Below, piece after piece: positions 1 through 4,910 of a stretch of DNA of 6,932 nucleotides. The notes under the pieces are model-generated. The model worked only from the letters and a program-made list of their open reading frames with translations, was not told where the DNA came from and did no database searches. Source of the DNA: Cyanobacteria bacterium UBA11153 (GTDB lineage: Bacteria > Cyanobacteriota > Cyanobacteriia > Cyanobacteriales > Coleofasciculaceae); NCBI GenBank assembly GCA_003511885.1, contig DOIX01000176.1:15280-22211 (forward strand). Reading direction: 5' to 3'. The position numbers and the translations under genes were made by a program. Numbering within the stretch: the stretch's first letter is position 1; each line of letters begins with the position of its first letter.

Positions 1-125
1 ATGTTTTCTGGAGAAGTCTAATGGACAAGATGAAACATGGCAATATAAATAATTCTCCTATCCCCACATAACTTATCGCCGCTATCCTTCACCTTGACAG
101 TAAATAATCAAAAAGATAAATCTTG

Positions 126-761
126 TCACTGAGATCCTAAACTTGCCTTAAGATCGCGAATCGCCGCACTTGTATTCCGCTGATATGTAATTTCTAACCC
201 CCGATTGATAACCTCATGAATATTGATATCTGGAAAATACTTACTGTCATCTTTCAGACAATATTCTGTCCCCTCTAACACGTAAATAAAGAGTCGTTTT
301 TTTCTCCATAGCCAAACTTCCGGAACTCGATAAGGTAAATAATCATTAACATCGGAATAACTAGTTACATCAATTTCCAATACCAAATCCGGAGGAGGTT
401 CGCTAGTCCAATTAATTCGATCTTTACCTGATGCAGCTTGCCAATTTTCAATATAAAAGCAATAATCTGGCTCAATACCGCTTTCTTCTGGAAGTTCCAT
501 TGTGACTGGAGTAAACGCATCGTATTCGCGTCCCTTGAAATCCAAGAGAACTTTGATAATATCGGCAATTAAGTTGGCATCACGTCCATGTTTAGGTAAG
601 GGAGACATCAGAATCACTTCTCTATTTTGGTATTTAATCCGAGGAATAGATCCATCCCCTCGATTTTGACACAAAATTTGATAATATTGCCAGGTAGAAG
701 GTAATCGGACAACTGCCCCCGGTGGTAGTTGGATTTTATCAGGTGAGACAAGAGCAAACAT
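126..761 (-). CDS. Uma2-family putative restriction endonuclease-like protein
   Basis: This 211-residue protein fits the Uma2 (DUF820) family, a PD-(D/E)xK nuclease fold found in many copies in cyanobacteria and of unknown substrate. Visible family marks are EPD at 97-99, PPPDLVLEID at 122-131 (E129 is the likely second acidic ligand), VPEVWLW at 146-152, and a C-terminal YFPDINI at 176-182. No lysine is apparent in the stretch between E129 and the VPEVW motif where many Uma2 proteins have one; from memory this is usual for the EIDVTS branch, so it need not mean loss of activity. The ATG start is supported by AAAGGAG about 8 bases upstream on the minus strand (complement of 770-776). Length is normal, so it looks intact. 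It is divergent from prfB and shows no sign of sharing an operon. Family assignment is firm; activity and target are unknown. Confidence 0.88.
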   Translation of the reverse strand: MFALVSPDKIQLPPGAVVRLPSTWQYYQILCQNRGDGSIPRIKYQNREVILMSPLPKHGRDANLIADIIKVLLDFKGREYDAFTPVTMELPEESGIEPDYCFYIENWQAASGKDRINWTSEPPPDLVLEIDVTSYSDVNDYLPYRVPEVWLWRKKRLFIYVLEGTEYCLKDDSKYFPDINIHEVINRGLEITYQRNTSAAIRDLKASLGSQ

Positions 762-769
762 GACTTCAA

Positions 770-776
770 CTCCTTT
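770..776 (-). promoter_or_regulatory. Ribosome-binding site of the Uma2 gene
   Basis: The complement reads AAAGGAG about 8 bases before the ATG at 761. It fixes the start codon choice for the Uma2-family gene. Confidence 0.7.
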
Positions 777-856
777 TAAATGCTTGTTATTAGCATAGCG
801 CGAGATTTAGGTAAAAGACTTTAGATAATGGGCAGTTAGATAACCTATCCTAAAGA

Positions 857-885
857 TATAGTAACCGCCACATCGGTATTGACAT
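857..885. repeat. Dispersed 29-bp repeat, copy 1
   Basis: A 29-base block beginning TATAGTAACCGCCA and ending GACAT matches a block of the same length at 2344-2372 at 21 of 29 positions. The core contains ACCG and CGGT arms (864-867 and 874-877), so the ancestral unit was probably palindromic. Both copies lie in the gaps flanking prfB, outside genes. Inference: a decayed copy of a dispersed cyanobacterial intergenic repeat. Confidence 0.6.
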
Positions 886-910
886 AAATAGCACCATCAC
901 TAGAGGCTTG

Positions 911-932
911 AACCCTTTATGAATCAAGGGTT
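911..932. repeat. Inverted repeat AACCCTT/AAGGGTT upstream of prfB
   Basis: Perfect 7-bp arms at 911-917 and 926-932 enclose an 8-base loop. The right arm with its flanks (924-935, TCAAGGGTTTGA) is the exact reverse complement of 2383-2394 in the gap after prfB. The hairpin lies between divergent genes and has no T-run after it, so a terminator role is unlikely. It is better read as part of a dispersed repeat. Confidence 0.55.
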
Positions 933-950
933 TGATTGACATTGCTATAA

Positions 951-971
951 CTGTCAACTGTCAACTGTCAA
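951..971. repeat. Heptamer tandem repeat (CTGTCAA x3)
   Basis: Three perfect consecutive copies of CTGTCAA are followed by a partial fourth (CT). Short tandem heptamers of this kind (STRR elements) are typical of filamentous cyanobacterial intergenic DNA. The array lies 71 bp before the prfB start and could overlap its leader. I see no convincing -10/-35 pair around it. Confidence 0.75.
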
Positions 972-1042
972 CTACTATAGCCTAGCTAACCAAGTCCGAC
1001 TCAAGCTAAAATAAAAAAGTCATACCTTAACAAGTTCATTCC

Positions 1043-2153
1043 ATGCTCGAACTTTTAGACATTAAACGCGATATCGAAACCCTGTCCAATCGCCTGGGTA
1101 AAACCCAGTACTATCTTTGACATCCCTGCTCTAACTGCTAAAATTCAAGATTTGGAACAAGTAGCGGCACAACCAGATTTCTGGGACGATCAAAATTCAG
1201 CCCAGTCTACACTACAAAATCTCAACGATCTTAAATCTAACATCCAGAAATACGAAGAGTGGCAAACAAAACTTGAAGATGCCAAAGTAGTTTTGGAGCT
1301 ACTGGAATTAGAAACAGATGAGGGATTATTTCAAGAAGCCCAAACGAATCTAACTCAACTTAATCGGGAACTTGACCGTTGGGAGTTAGAACAGTTATTA
1401 TCAGGACCTTATGATAGCAGTGGTGCAGTCTTAACGATTAATGCAGGTGCTGGCGGTACAGATGCTCAAGATTGGGCAGAAATTCTCCTGCGGATGTACA
1501 CCCGTTGGGCAGAAAATCGGGGTTATAAAGTCCATATTGCCGAACTTTCGGAAGGAGATGAAGCGGGGATAAAATCTGTTACCTTGGAAATTGATGGACT
1601 TCGGGCATTCGGTTACTTAAAATCAGAAAAAGGTACTCATCGATTAGTGAGGATTTCTCCCTTTAATGCTAACGGGAAGCGACAAACAAGTTTTGCGGGA
1701 GTCGAAGTAATGCCATTCCTAGATAAAGATGTTAAGTTGGATATTCCCGAAAAAGATTTGGACATTAGCACCTCCCGTGCAGGAGGCAAGGGCGGGCAAA
1801 ATGTCAACAAGGTGGAAACCGCAGTCAGAATAGTCCATATTCCCACCGGAGTTTCCGTGCGGTGTACAGAAGAGCGATCGCAACTGCAAAATAAAGAAAA
1901 AGCCCTCGCTATCCTCAAAGCCAAACTCCTGATTATCGCCCAAGAGCAACGCGCTCAAGAAATTGCCCAAATCCGAGGCGACATGGTGGAAGCTGCTTGG
2001 GGTACTCAAATTCGCAACTATGTCTTCCATCCTTATCAGTTAGTGAAAGACTTGCGCACCAATGTGGAAACTACTGCTGTTGAGGATGTTATAAATGGAG
2101 AATTAGATCCCTTCATTGAAGCCTATTTACGTCAGGAAAATCAATTAAGTTGA
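1043..2153 (+). CDS. prfB: Peptide chain release factor 2 (RF2), made by programmed +1 frameshift
   Basis: RF2 reads UGA and UAA stop codons and triggers peptide release in the ribosomal peptidyl-transferase centre. Codons 1-25 run from ATG 1043 to CTT 1115-1117 and stop at TGA 1118-1120. A +1 slip (join 1043..1117 and 1119..2153) gives 369 residues, against 365 in E. coli, passing through ...YYL-DIPAL.... In the joined numbering the codon-recognition tripeptide SPF is at 205-207 and the catalytic GGQ at 250-252, the same positions as in E. coli RF2. Residue 246 is Ala, as in most bacteria, rather than the Thr of E. coli K-12. The N-terminal coiled region, the [14 protein letters not shown] block and the [19 protein letters not shown] block are all intact. 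An in-frame reading from TTG 1152 would lose 36 residues and is not the true start. No Shine-Dalgarno is visible before ATG 1043. The gene stands alone, bounded by repeat-rich gaps. Confidence 0.97.
1094..1108 (+). other. Hairpin just upstream of the RF2 frameshift site
   Basis: CTGGGT (1094-1099) and ACCCAG (1103-1108) are perfect reverse complements around an AAA loop, and the stem ends six bases before the slippery CTT. It could act as a frameshift stimulator or could be a coincidence of the codons for Leu-Gly-Lys-Thr-Gln. The structure is plain in the sequence; its role is only inferred. Confidence 0.45.
1115..1121 (+). promoter_or_regulatory. prfB: RF2 programmed +1 frameshift site (CTT TGA C)
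   Basis: The slippery leucine codon CTT is followed by in-frame TGA and then C, identical to the E. coli RF2 core. The P-site tRNA slips from CTT to TTT and reading resumes at GAC (1119). Low RF2 slows termination at UGA and raises frameshifting, which is the known autoregulation of prfB. The usual SD-like hexamer three bases before CTT is replaced here by CAGTAC (1106-1111). Confidence 0.95.
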
Positions 2154-2171
2154 GTAGGGAGTAAGGAGTAA
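2151..2171. repeat. Heptamer repeat overlapping the prfB stop
   Basis: TGAGTAG is followed by GGAGTAA twice (2158-2164 and 2165-2171), giving three heptads of which the first contains the prfB stop codon. It is the second heptameric array of the window and differs in unit from that at 951-971. Confidence 0.55.
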
Positions 2172-2253
2172 GCTGCTGCGCATGTAAACTGTATATTTTC
2201 CATTTAGGAAAAAATCGCTCAAACCCTCTACCCTGCCCTCAAAACAAGCAATT

Positions 2254-2326
2254 ATAGACATCTCCAAAAAACAATTTCCAACCATTACCCTGTCTGGATA
2301 AAAATCTATTTTCTGGAGATGTCTAT
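2254..2326. mobile_element. MITE-like element or collapsed IS with 13-bp inverted ends
   Basis: The left end ATAGACATCTCCA (2254-2266) and right end TGGAGATGTCTAT (2314-2326) are perfect 13-base inverted repeats. After one mismatch four more bases also pair (2268-2271 with 2309-2312). If the true ends are GAC...GTC, both sides are flanked by TA, as expected for IS630/Tc1-mariner-type insertion. At 73 bp it has no room for a transposase, so it would be a non-autonomous element or the fused ends of an eroded IS. It could also simply form an RNA hairpin. The repeat is certain; its mobile origin is inferred. Confidence 0.5.
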
Positions 2327-2343
2327 TCTTCAAAAGAGTAAAT

Positions 2344-2372
2344 TATAGCAACCGCCAGGACAGTTAGGACAT
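2344..2372. repeat. Dispersed 29-bp repeat, copy 2
   Basis: It begins TATAGCAACCGCCA and ends GACAT, matching copy 1 (857-885) at 21 of 29 positions. It starts 17 bases after the right inverted end of the MITE-like element. As in copy 1, an AACCCTT block follows closely (2386-2392), so the two copies appear to be versions of one composite repeat. Confidence 0.6.
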
Positions 2373-2465
2373 TCTCAATTCCTCAAACCCTTGATTTTAC
2401 AGTTTTCTTCCTGAGCCAAGAGCCAATAGCCTCTAGTCCCTCACTATAGCTCAAATTATCCTTAG

Positions 2466-2519
2466 CTCCGCTCTTCCAGTCCCCACTTCAGACTCCGCTA
2501 TCCCAGTCCCCACTCCCCA
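2466..2519. repeat. 27-bp tandem duplication
   Basis: Two adjacent 27-base units (2466-2492 and 2493-2519) share CTCCGCT at the start and CCAGTCCCCACT in the middle, and agree at 22 of 27 positions. The unit is C-rich on this strand. It lies about 85 bp before the DUF3285 start and may be part of its leader or simply repeat DNA. Confidence 0.65.
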
Positions 2520-2604
2520 AAAACAAAATTAATTGTTAAGCTAACTATAACATTGACAGATTAAAGCTATAAATCCAACCTTTAACCAAGACTAGCCATT
2601 TCTA

Positions 2605-2820
2605 ATGACTCACTCAACTTCAGCGCCAGAAAGCTCTCAACCCAGTACTGATGAAGCTTCTACCTCATCGGAAGTCCTATCAACCCAGCCTCAACCCAGT
2701 TATGTGAAACTTGCTATGCGGAATATGGTGCGGAAGGGAGGAACATCCCTTAAACATTTTTTCCTGACTATAATCGGTATATTAGCTGTACTGTTTAGTC
2801 TGGCTTACCTTACCCGTTAG
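2605..2820 (+). CDS. DUF3285 small single-pass membrane protein
   Basis: This 71-residue protein matches the cyanobacterial DUF3285 family as I recall it. The conserved block is SYVKLAMRNMVRKGG at about 32-46, followed by a hydrophobic helix at about 51-69 and a short LAYLTR end. Residues 1-30 are rich in Ser, Thr, Pro and Gln and probably disordered; the positively charged RNMVRKGG just before the helix suggests the N-terminus stays in the cytoplasm. Its function is unknown. It lies 48 bp upstream of ybeY on the same strand, so it is probably the first gene of that cluster. No clear Shine-Dalgarno precedes the ATG. Confidence 0.85.
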   Translation: MTHSTSAPESSQPSTDEASTSSEVLSTQPQPSYVKLAMRNMVRKGGTSLKHFFLTIIGILAVLFSLAYLTR

Positions 2821-2853
2821 ATTGCGATATCACCAGTGCCGAAAGCCATATCT

Positions 2854-2859
2854 GAGGAG
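2854..2859 (+). promoter_or_regulatory. Ribosome-binding site that sets the ybeY start
   Basis: GAGGAG lies 9 bases before GTG 2869. The longer in-frame GTG at 2836 has no such site. This favours the shorter YbeY. Confidence 0.65.
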
Positions 2860-2868
2860 AGAAGGCTA

Positions 2869-3396
2869 GTGGAAGTTGAAGTTACAGTACAGGATTATTT
2901 TTTGACAACGTTGCGATCGCGCTCAGATGCGATCGAGCAATATCCTAACCCAATTCCCACAGAAACCTGGGAAGACTGGTTTTACCAATGGCTGGAAACA
3001 ATGACACCTTCTTTACCGCCAGCGCCATCCTACGAAATTAGCCTTCGCCTCACTGACGATACGGAAATTCAATCTATTAATGGCTACTACCGCAACAAAA
3101 ATCAACCCACAGATGTCTTAGCATTTGCAGCATTGGAAGTAGACTCGCCCCCACTACCACCGGAAATCCAGATGTCTATGCCTCTTTATCTTGGCGATTT
3201 GGTTATTTCTGTGGAAACGGCGTATCGTCAGGCTAAGAGCCAAGGGCATTCCTTGACAACTCAACTTGCTTGGTTAGCAACCCACGGTTTACTTCATCTG
3301 TTGGGATGGGATCATCCGGATGAAGCTAGTTTAATGAGAATGCTAAATCAGCAGGAAGCTTTACTGGATCGGGTCAATTTGACACTACAAATATAA
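2869..3396 (+). CDS. ybeY: Endoribonuclease YbeY (16S rRNA 3'-end maturation and ribosome quality control)
   Basis: YbeY is a zinc-dependent single-strand endoribonuclease acting on 16S rRNA processing and defective 70S ribosomes. The H3xH5xH metal motif is complete in HGLLHLLGWDH, with His at 139, 143 and 149 when counted from GTG 2869. The upstream family block running from the N-G-Y-Y-R stretch to PTDVLAF (about 71-86) and the YLGDLVIS strand (about 107-114) are also present. I chose GTG 2869 (175 residues) because the protein then opens VEVEVTVQDYF, as cyanobacterial YbeY proteins do, and GAGGAG precedes it. The in-frame GTG at 2836 would add 11 residues without homology or ribosome-binding site. 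It is 48 bp after the DUF3285 gene and 36 bp before dgkA, which suggests co-transcription. A HIP1 octamer lies at 2913-2920. Confidence 0.93.
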   Translation: MEVEVTVQDYFLTTLRSRSDAIEQYPNPIPTETWEDWFYQWLETMTPSLPPAPSYEISLRLTDDTEIQSINGYYRNKNQPTDVLAFAALEVDSPPLPPEIQMSMPLYLGDLVISVETAYRQAKSQGHSLTTQLAWLATHGLLHLLGWDHPDEASLMRMLNQQEALLDRVNLTLQI

Positions 3397-3432
3397 CACA
3401 GCTTAACTACCACGAAAAGGAATCAAAGATCC

Positions 3433-3966
3433 ATGGTATTTCACAAGGCTCATTCTACCAACTCCCAGTTCCTCCCTTCGAGATCTCTCTCTTTATCTCC
3501 AGAAATATCTATCTCGAAAGACTTGCCGATGCCCACATCTAACAAACCCCATTCAGCAGTTAAGCCAAAACGAGACTTAGCCTGGTGTATTGCCCCCACT
3601 TTATTGATTAGCTTCAAATATGCCTGGGCGGGATTTCGCTACGCTTTTAGCAGCCAACGCAACTTTCGCATCCATACAGCCATCGGCACCCTGGCAATTA
3701 GCTTGGGTGTCTTTTTGCATCTGTCTATGGTAGAACTATCCGTAATTGCTTTGACGAGCGGACTGGTGATGGCAATGGAGTTGTTAAATACTGCAATTGA
3801 GTCGGTGGTTGACTTAACGGTGAAACAGTCTTACCATGAACTAGCCAAAATTGCGAAAGACTGTGCGGCTGGTGCTGTCCTAATATCTGCGATCGCATCT
3901 GTTTTAGTGGCTGGTGTCCTCATTCTCCCACCACTATGGCTTCGCCTTCAGCCATTTGTACAATAA
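3433..3966 (+). CDS. dgkA: DgkA-family lipid kinase (diacylglycerol or undecaprenol kinase)
   Basis: DgkA-family proteins are small integral membrane kinases that phosphorylate diacylglycerol, or undecaprenol in Gram-positive bacteria. The signature ELLNTAIESVVDL starts at residue 116; E116, E123 and D127 have the spacing of E. coli E69, E76 and D80. RNFRIH at 76-81 puts His where E. coli has E28, as in the Gram-positive undecaprenol kinase type, so the substrate cannot be settled by eye. Three hydrophobic helices (about 85-98, 101-120 and 145-168) and KDCAAGAVL at 142-150 complete the fold. The 177 residues include an N-terminal extension of about 45 residues rich in Ser, His and Pro. AAAAGGAA (3415-3422) supports ATG 3433, although an internal ATG at 3529 would give a length nearer the family norm. 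A HIP1 site lies at 3889-3896. Confidence 0.92.
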   Translation: MVFHKAHSTNSQFLPSRSLSLSPEISISKDLPMPTSNKPHSAVKPKRDLAWCIAPTLLISFKYAWAGFRYAFSSQRNFRIHTAIGTLAISLGVFLHLSMVELSVIALTSGLVMAMELLNTAIESVVDLTVKQSYHELAKIAKDCAAGAVLISAIASVLVAGVLILPPLWLRLQPFVQ

Positions 3967-3977
3967 TTTATGATGGT

Positions 3978-3998
3978 TTGTTAGTTGTTGGCTGTTGG
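3978..3998. repeat. Imperfect heptamer array (TTGTTRG x3)
   Basis: TTGTTAG, TTGTTGG and CTGTTGG follow one another between dgkA and trpG. It is a degenerate heptameric array like those at 951-971 and 2151-2171, and it would lie inside the transcript if the cluster is one operon. Confidence 0.4.
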
Positions 3999-4007
3999 TT
4001 ATTAAAC

Positions 4008-4014
4008 TAAGGAG
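4008..4014 (+). promoter_or_regulatory. Ribosome-binding site of trpG
   Basis: TAAGGAG ends 8 bases before GTG 4023. It supports the non-ATG start of trpG. Confidence 0.75.
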
Positions 4015-4022
4015 TATCTTCA

Positions 4023-4643
4023 GTGATTTTAGTTATTGATAATTACGATAGCTTTACCTATAATTTAGTCCAATATTTGGGAGAATTTAGCACTGAATTG
4101 CCTGTAGCATCTGAAATTAAAGTTTACCGAAATGACCAGATAGAGATCGAAGAAATCCGGCAACTTAAACCTTATGGTATTGTAATTTCTCCTGGTCCAG
4201 GAAGACCGGAAGATGCGGGAATATCCTGCGAATTGATTAGGAAACTTAGTCCGGATTTGCCAATTTTTGGAGTTTGTTTAGGTCATCAAGGTTTGGGTGA
4301 AGTATTCGGTGGAAAAATTGTCGCCGCACCGACATTAATGCACGGTAAAACTTCAGAAATTTATCATACAGGTGTTGGGGTTTTCCAAGGATTGCCCAAT
4401 CCCTTTACTGCAACTCGGTATCATAGTTTAGTAATTGACAGAGATACTTGTCCCGATGTCTTAGAGATTACAGCTTGGGTAGAGGATGGTACGATTATGG
4501 GGGTGAGACACCGGAACTATCCTCACGTAGAAGGAGTCCAATTTCATCCGGAGAGTATTCTCACTAATTGTGGTAAAGAAATATTGCGGAATTTTTTGGC
4601 ATCCTTGCCCGTTTCAGAAAATCACGCCCTGGCAATTGCCTAA
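4023..4643 (+). CDS. trpG: Anthranilate / aminodeoxychorismate synthase glutamine amidotransferase subunit
   Basis: This class I glutamine amidotransferase releases ammonia from glutamine for the TrpE or PabB partner acting on chorismate, in tryptophan or folate synthesis. The catalytic triad is complete: C85 in GVCLGHQ, and H175 and E177 in QFHPES. The oxyanion strand SPGPG is at 56-60, the N-terminal DNYDSFTYNLVQ at 6-17, and HGKTSEI at 107-113. The 206 residues are the normal length for a free-standing subunit. The start is GTG with TAAGGAG before it. MHGKTS and TRYHSLVI closely resemble E. coli PabA, and many bacteria use one amphibolic protein for both pathways, so trpG and pabA cannot be separated here. 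No trpE or pabB is in the window. It lies 56 bp after dgkA and is probably the last gene of the ybeY-dgkA cluster. Confidence 0.95.
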   Translation: MILVIDNYDSFTYNLVQYLGEFSTELPVASEIKVYRNDQIEIEEIRQLKPYGIVISPGPGRPEDAGISCELIRKLSPDLPIFGVCLGHQGLGEVFGGKIVAAPTLMHGKTSEIYHTGVGVFQGLPNPFTATRYHSLVIDRDTCPDVLEITAWVEDGTIMGVRHRNYPHVEGVQFHPESILTNCGKEILRNFLASLPVSENHALAIA

Positions 4644-4665
4644 TTTACAGTCCTTTTCCGGTATT

Positions 4666-4734
4666 TGAAGTACAGAGAATCCTGGGGAGAAACCTGGTTT
4701 CACTGAGTAAACTGAATTTTTAGAGTGTACTTCA
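4666..4734. repeat. Nested inverted repeats after trpG
   Basis: Outer arms TGAAGTACA (4666-4674) and TGTACTTCA (4726-4734) are perfect 9-bp complements. Inside lies the palindrome GAAACC-T-GGTTTC (4689-4701). Palindromes built on GAAACC and GGTTTC recur in filamentous cyanobacterial gaps, as far as I remember, so this is probably a dispersed repeat. It begins 23 bp after trpG, so a role in 3'-end formation of that transcript is possible. There is no T-run directly after it. Confidence 0.5.
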
Positions 4735-4778
4735 TATAACTGAAAACCGCGATTAATTTTTAGCTGTCAGTTGCTGGG

Positions 4779-4795
4779 AGAGGCATGTCGCCTCT
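4779..4795 (+). terminator. Possible terminator-like hairpin between trpG and the MBL gene
   Basis: AGAGGC (4779-4784) and GCCTCT (4790-4795) pair perfectly around a 5-base loop. GTCAG (4766-4770) and CTGAC (4794-4798) offer an overlapping alternative pairing. No poly-T tract follows, so as an intrinsic terminator it would be non-canonical. It could instead be a leader structure of the MBL gene. Confidence 0.3.
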
Positions 4796-4910
4796 GACGG
4801 GGCTTTGAGGAAGGGAAGATGCGGCAAAAATTGGGAATTGCATCGGAATAGACCCATTTTACCTTAACCTAGTTTGAATGTAATCCAAGGACAATTGATT
4901 TAAGAAAACG

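Larger units (their letters stand above)
2154..2604. other. 451-bp gene-free gap between prfB and the DUF3285 gene
   Basis: No credible coding sequence is present. The gap holds, in order: the heptamer array at the prfB stop; a weak AT-rich hairpin (TTTTCC 2196-2201 with GGAAAA 2207-2212); an element with 13-bp inverted ends (2254-2326); copy 2 of the 29-bp dispersed repeat (2344-2372), followed by TCAAACCCTTGA (2383-2394); and a 27-bp tandem duplication (2466-2519). The last 80 bp are AT-rich and contain TTGACA and TATAAA-like words, but only about 9 bp apart, so I cannot place a standard promoter for the downstream cluster. One should exist here, given the gap length. Confidence 0.7.

Noticed and set aside
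94..122. Promoter-like TTGACA with TAAATC 17 bp downstream, pointing into the Uma2 gene from its 3' end
   Set aside because: The -35 is perfect but the -10 matches only three of six consensus bases and lacks the final T; an antisense RNA cannot be claimed.
365..568. Open frame of 67 codons on the minus strand inside the Uma2 gene
   Set aside because: It is an out-of-frame shadow of the well-supported Uma2 gene and shows no family pattern.
1118..1120. In-frame TGA read as a nonsense mutation making prfB a pseudogene
   Set aside because: The CTT TGA C context is the conserved RF2 frameshift site, and the rest of the protein is intact with SPF and GGQ in the normal positions.
1637..2030. Two minus-strand open frames of 95 and 103 codons inside prfB
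   Set aside because: They overlap the conserved SPF and GGQ regions of prfB on the opposite strand; their length follows from constrained codons in prfB.
2145..2333. Minus-strand open frame of 62 codons after prfB
   Set aside because: It spans the heptamer array and the inverted-repeat element and overlaps the prfB end; it has no ribosome-binding site and no recognisable domain.
2553..2575. TTGACA and TATAAA words before the DUF3285 gene
   Set aside because: The spacing is about 9 bp, far from the 16-18 bp needed for a sigma-70-type promoter.
2154..2604. CRISPR array in the repeat-rich gap
   Set aside because: The repeats are of different types, and the 27-bp units are directly adjacent without spacers; no cas genes are present.
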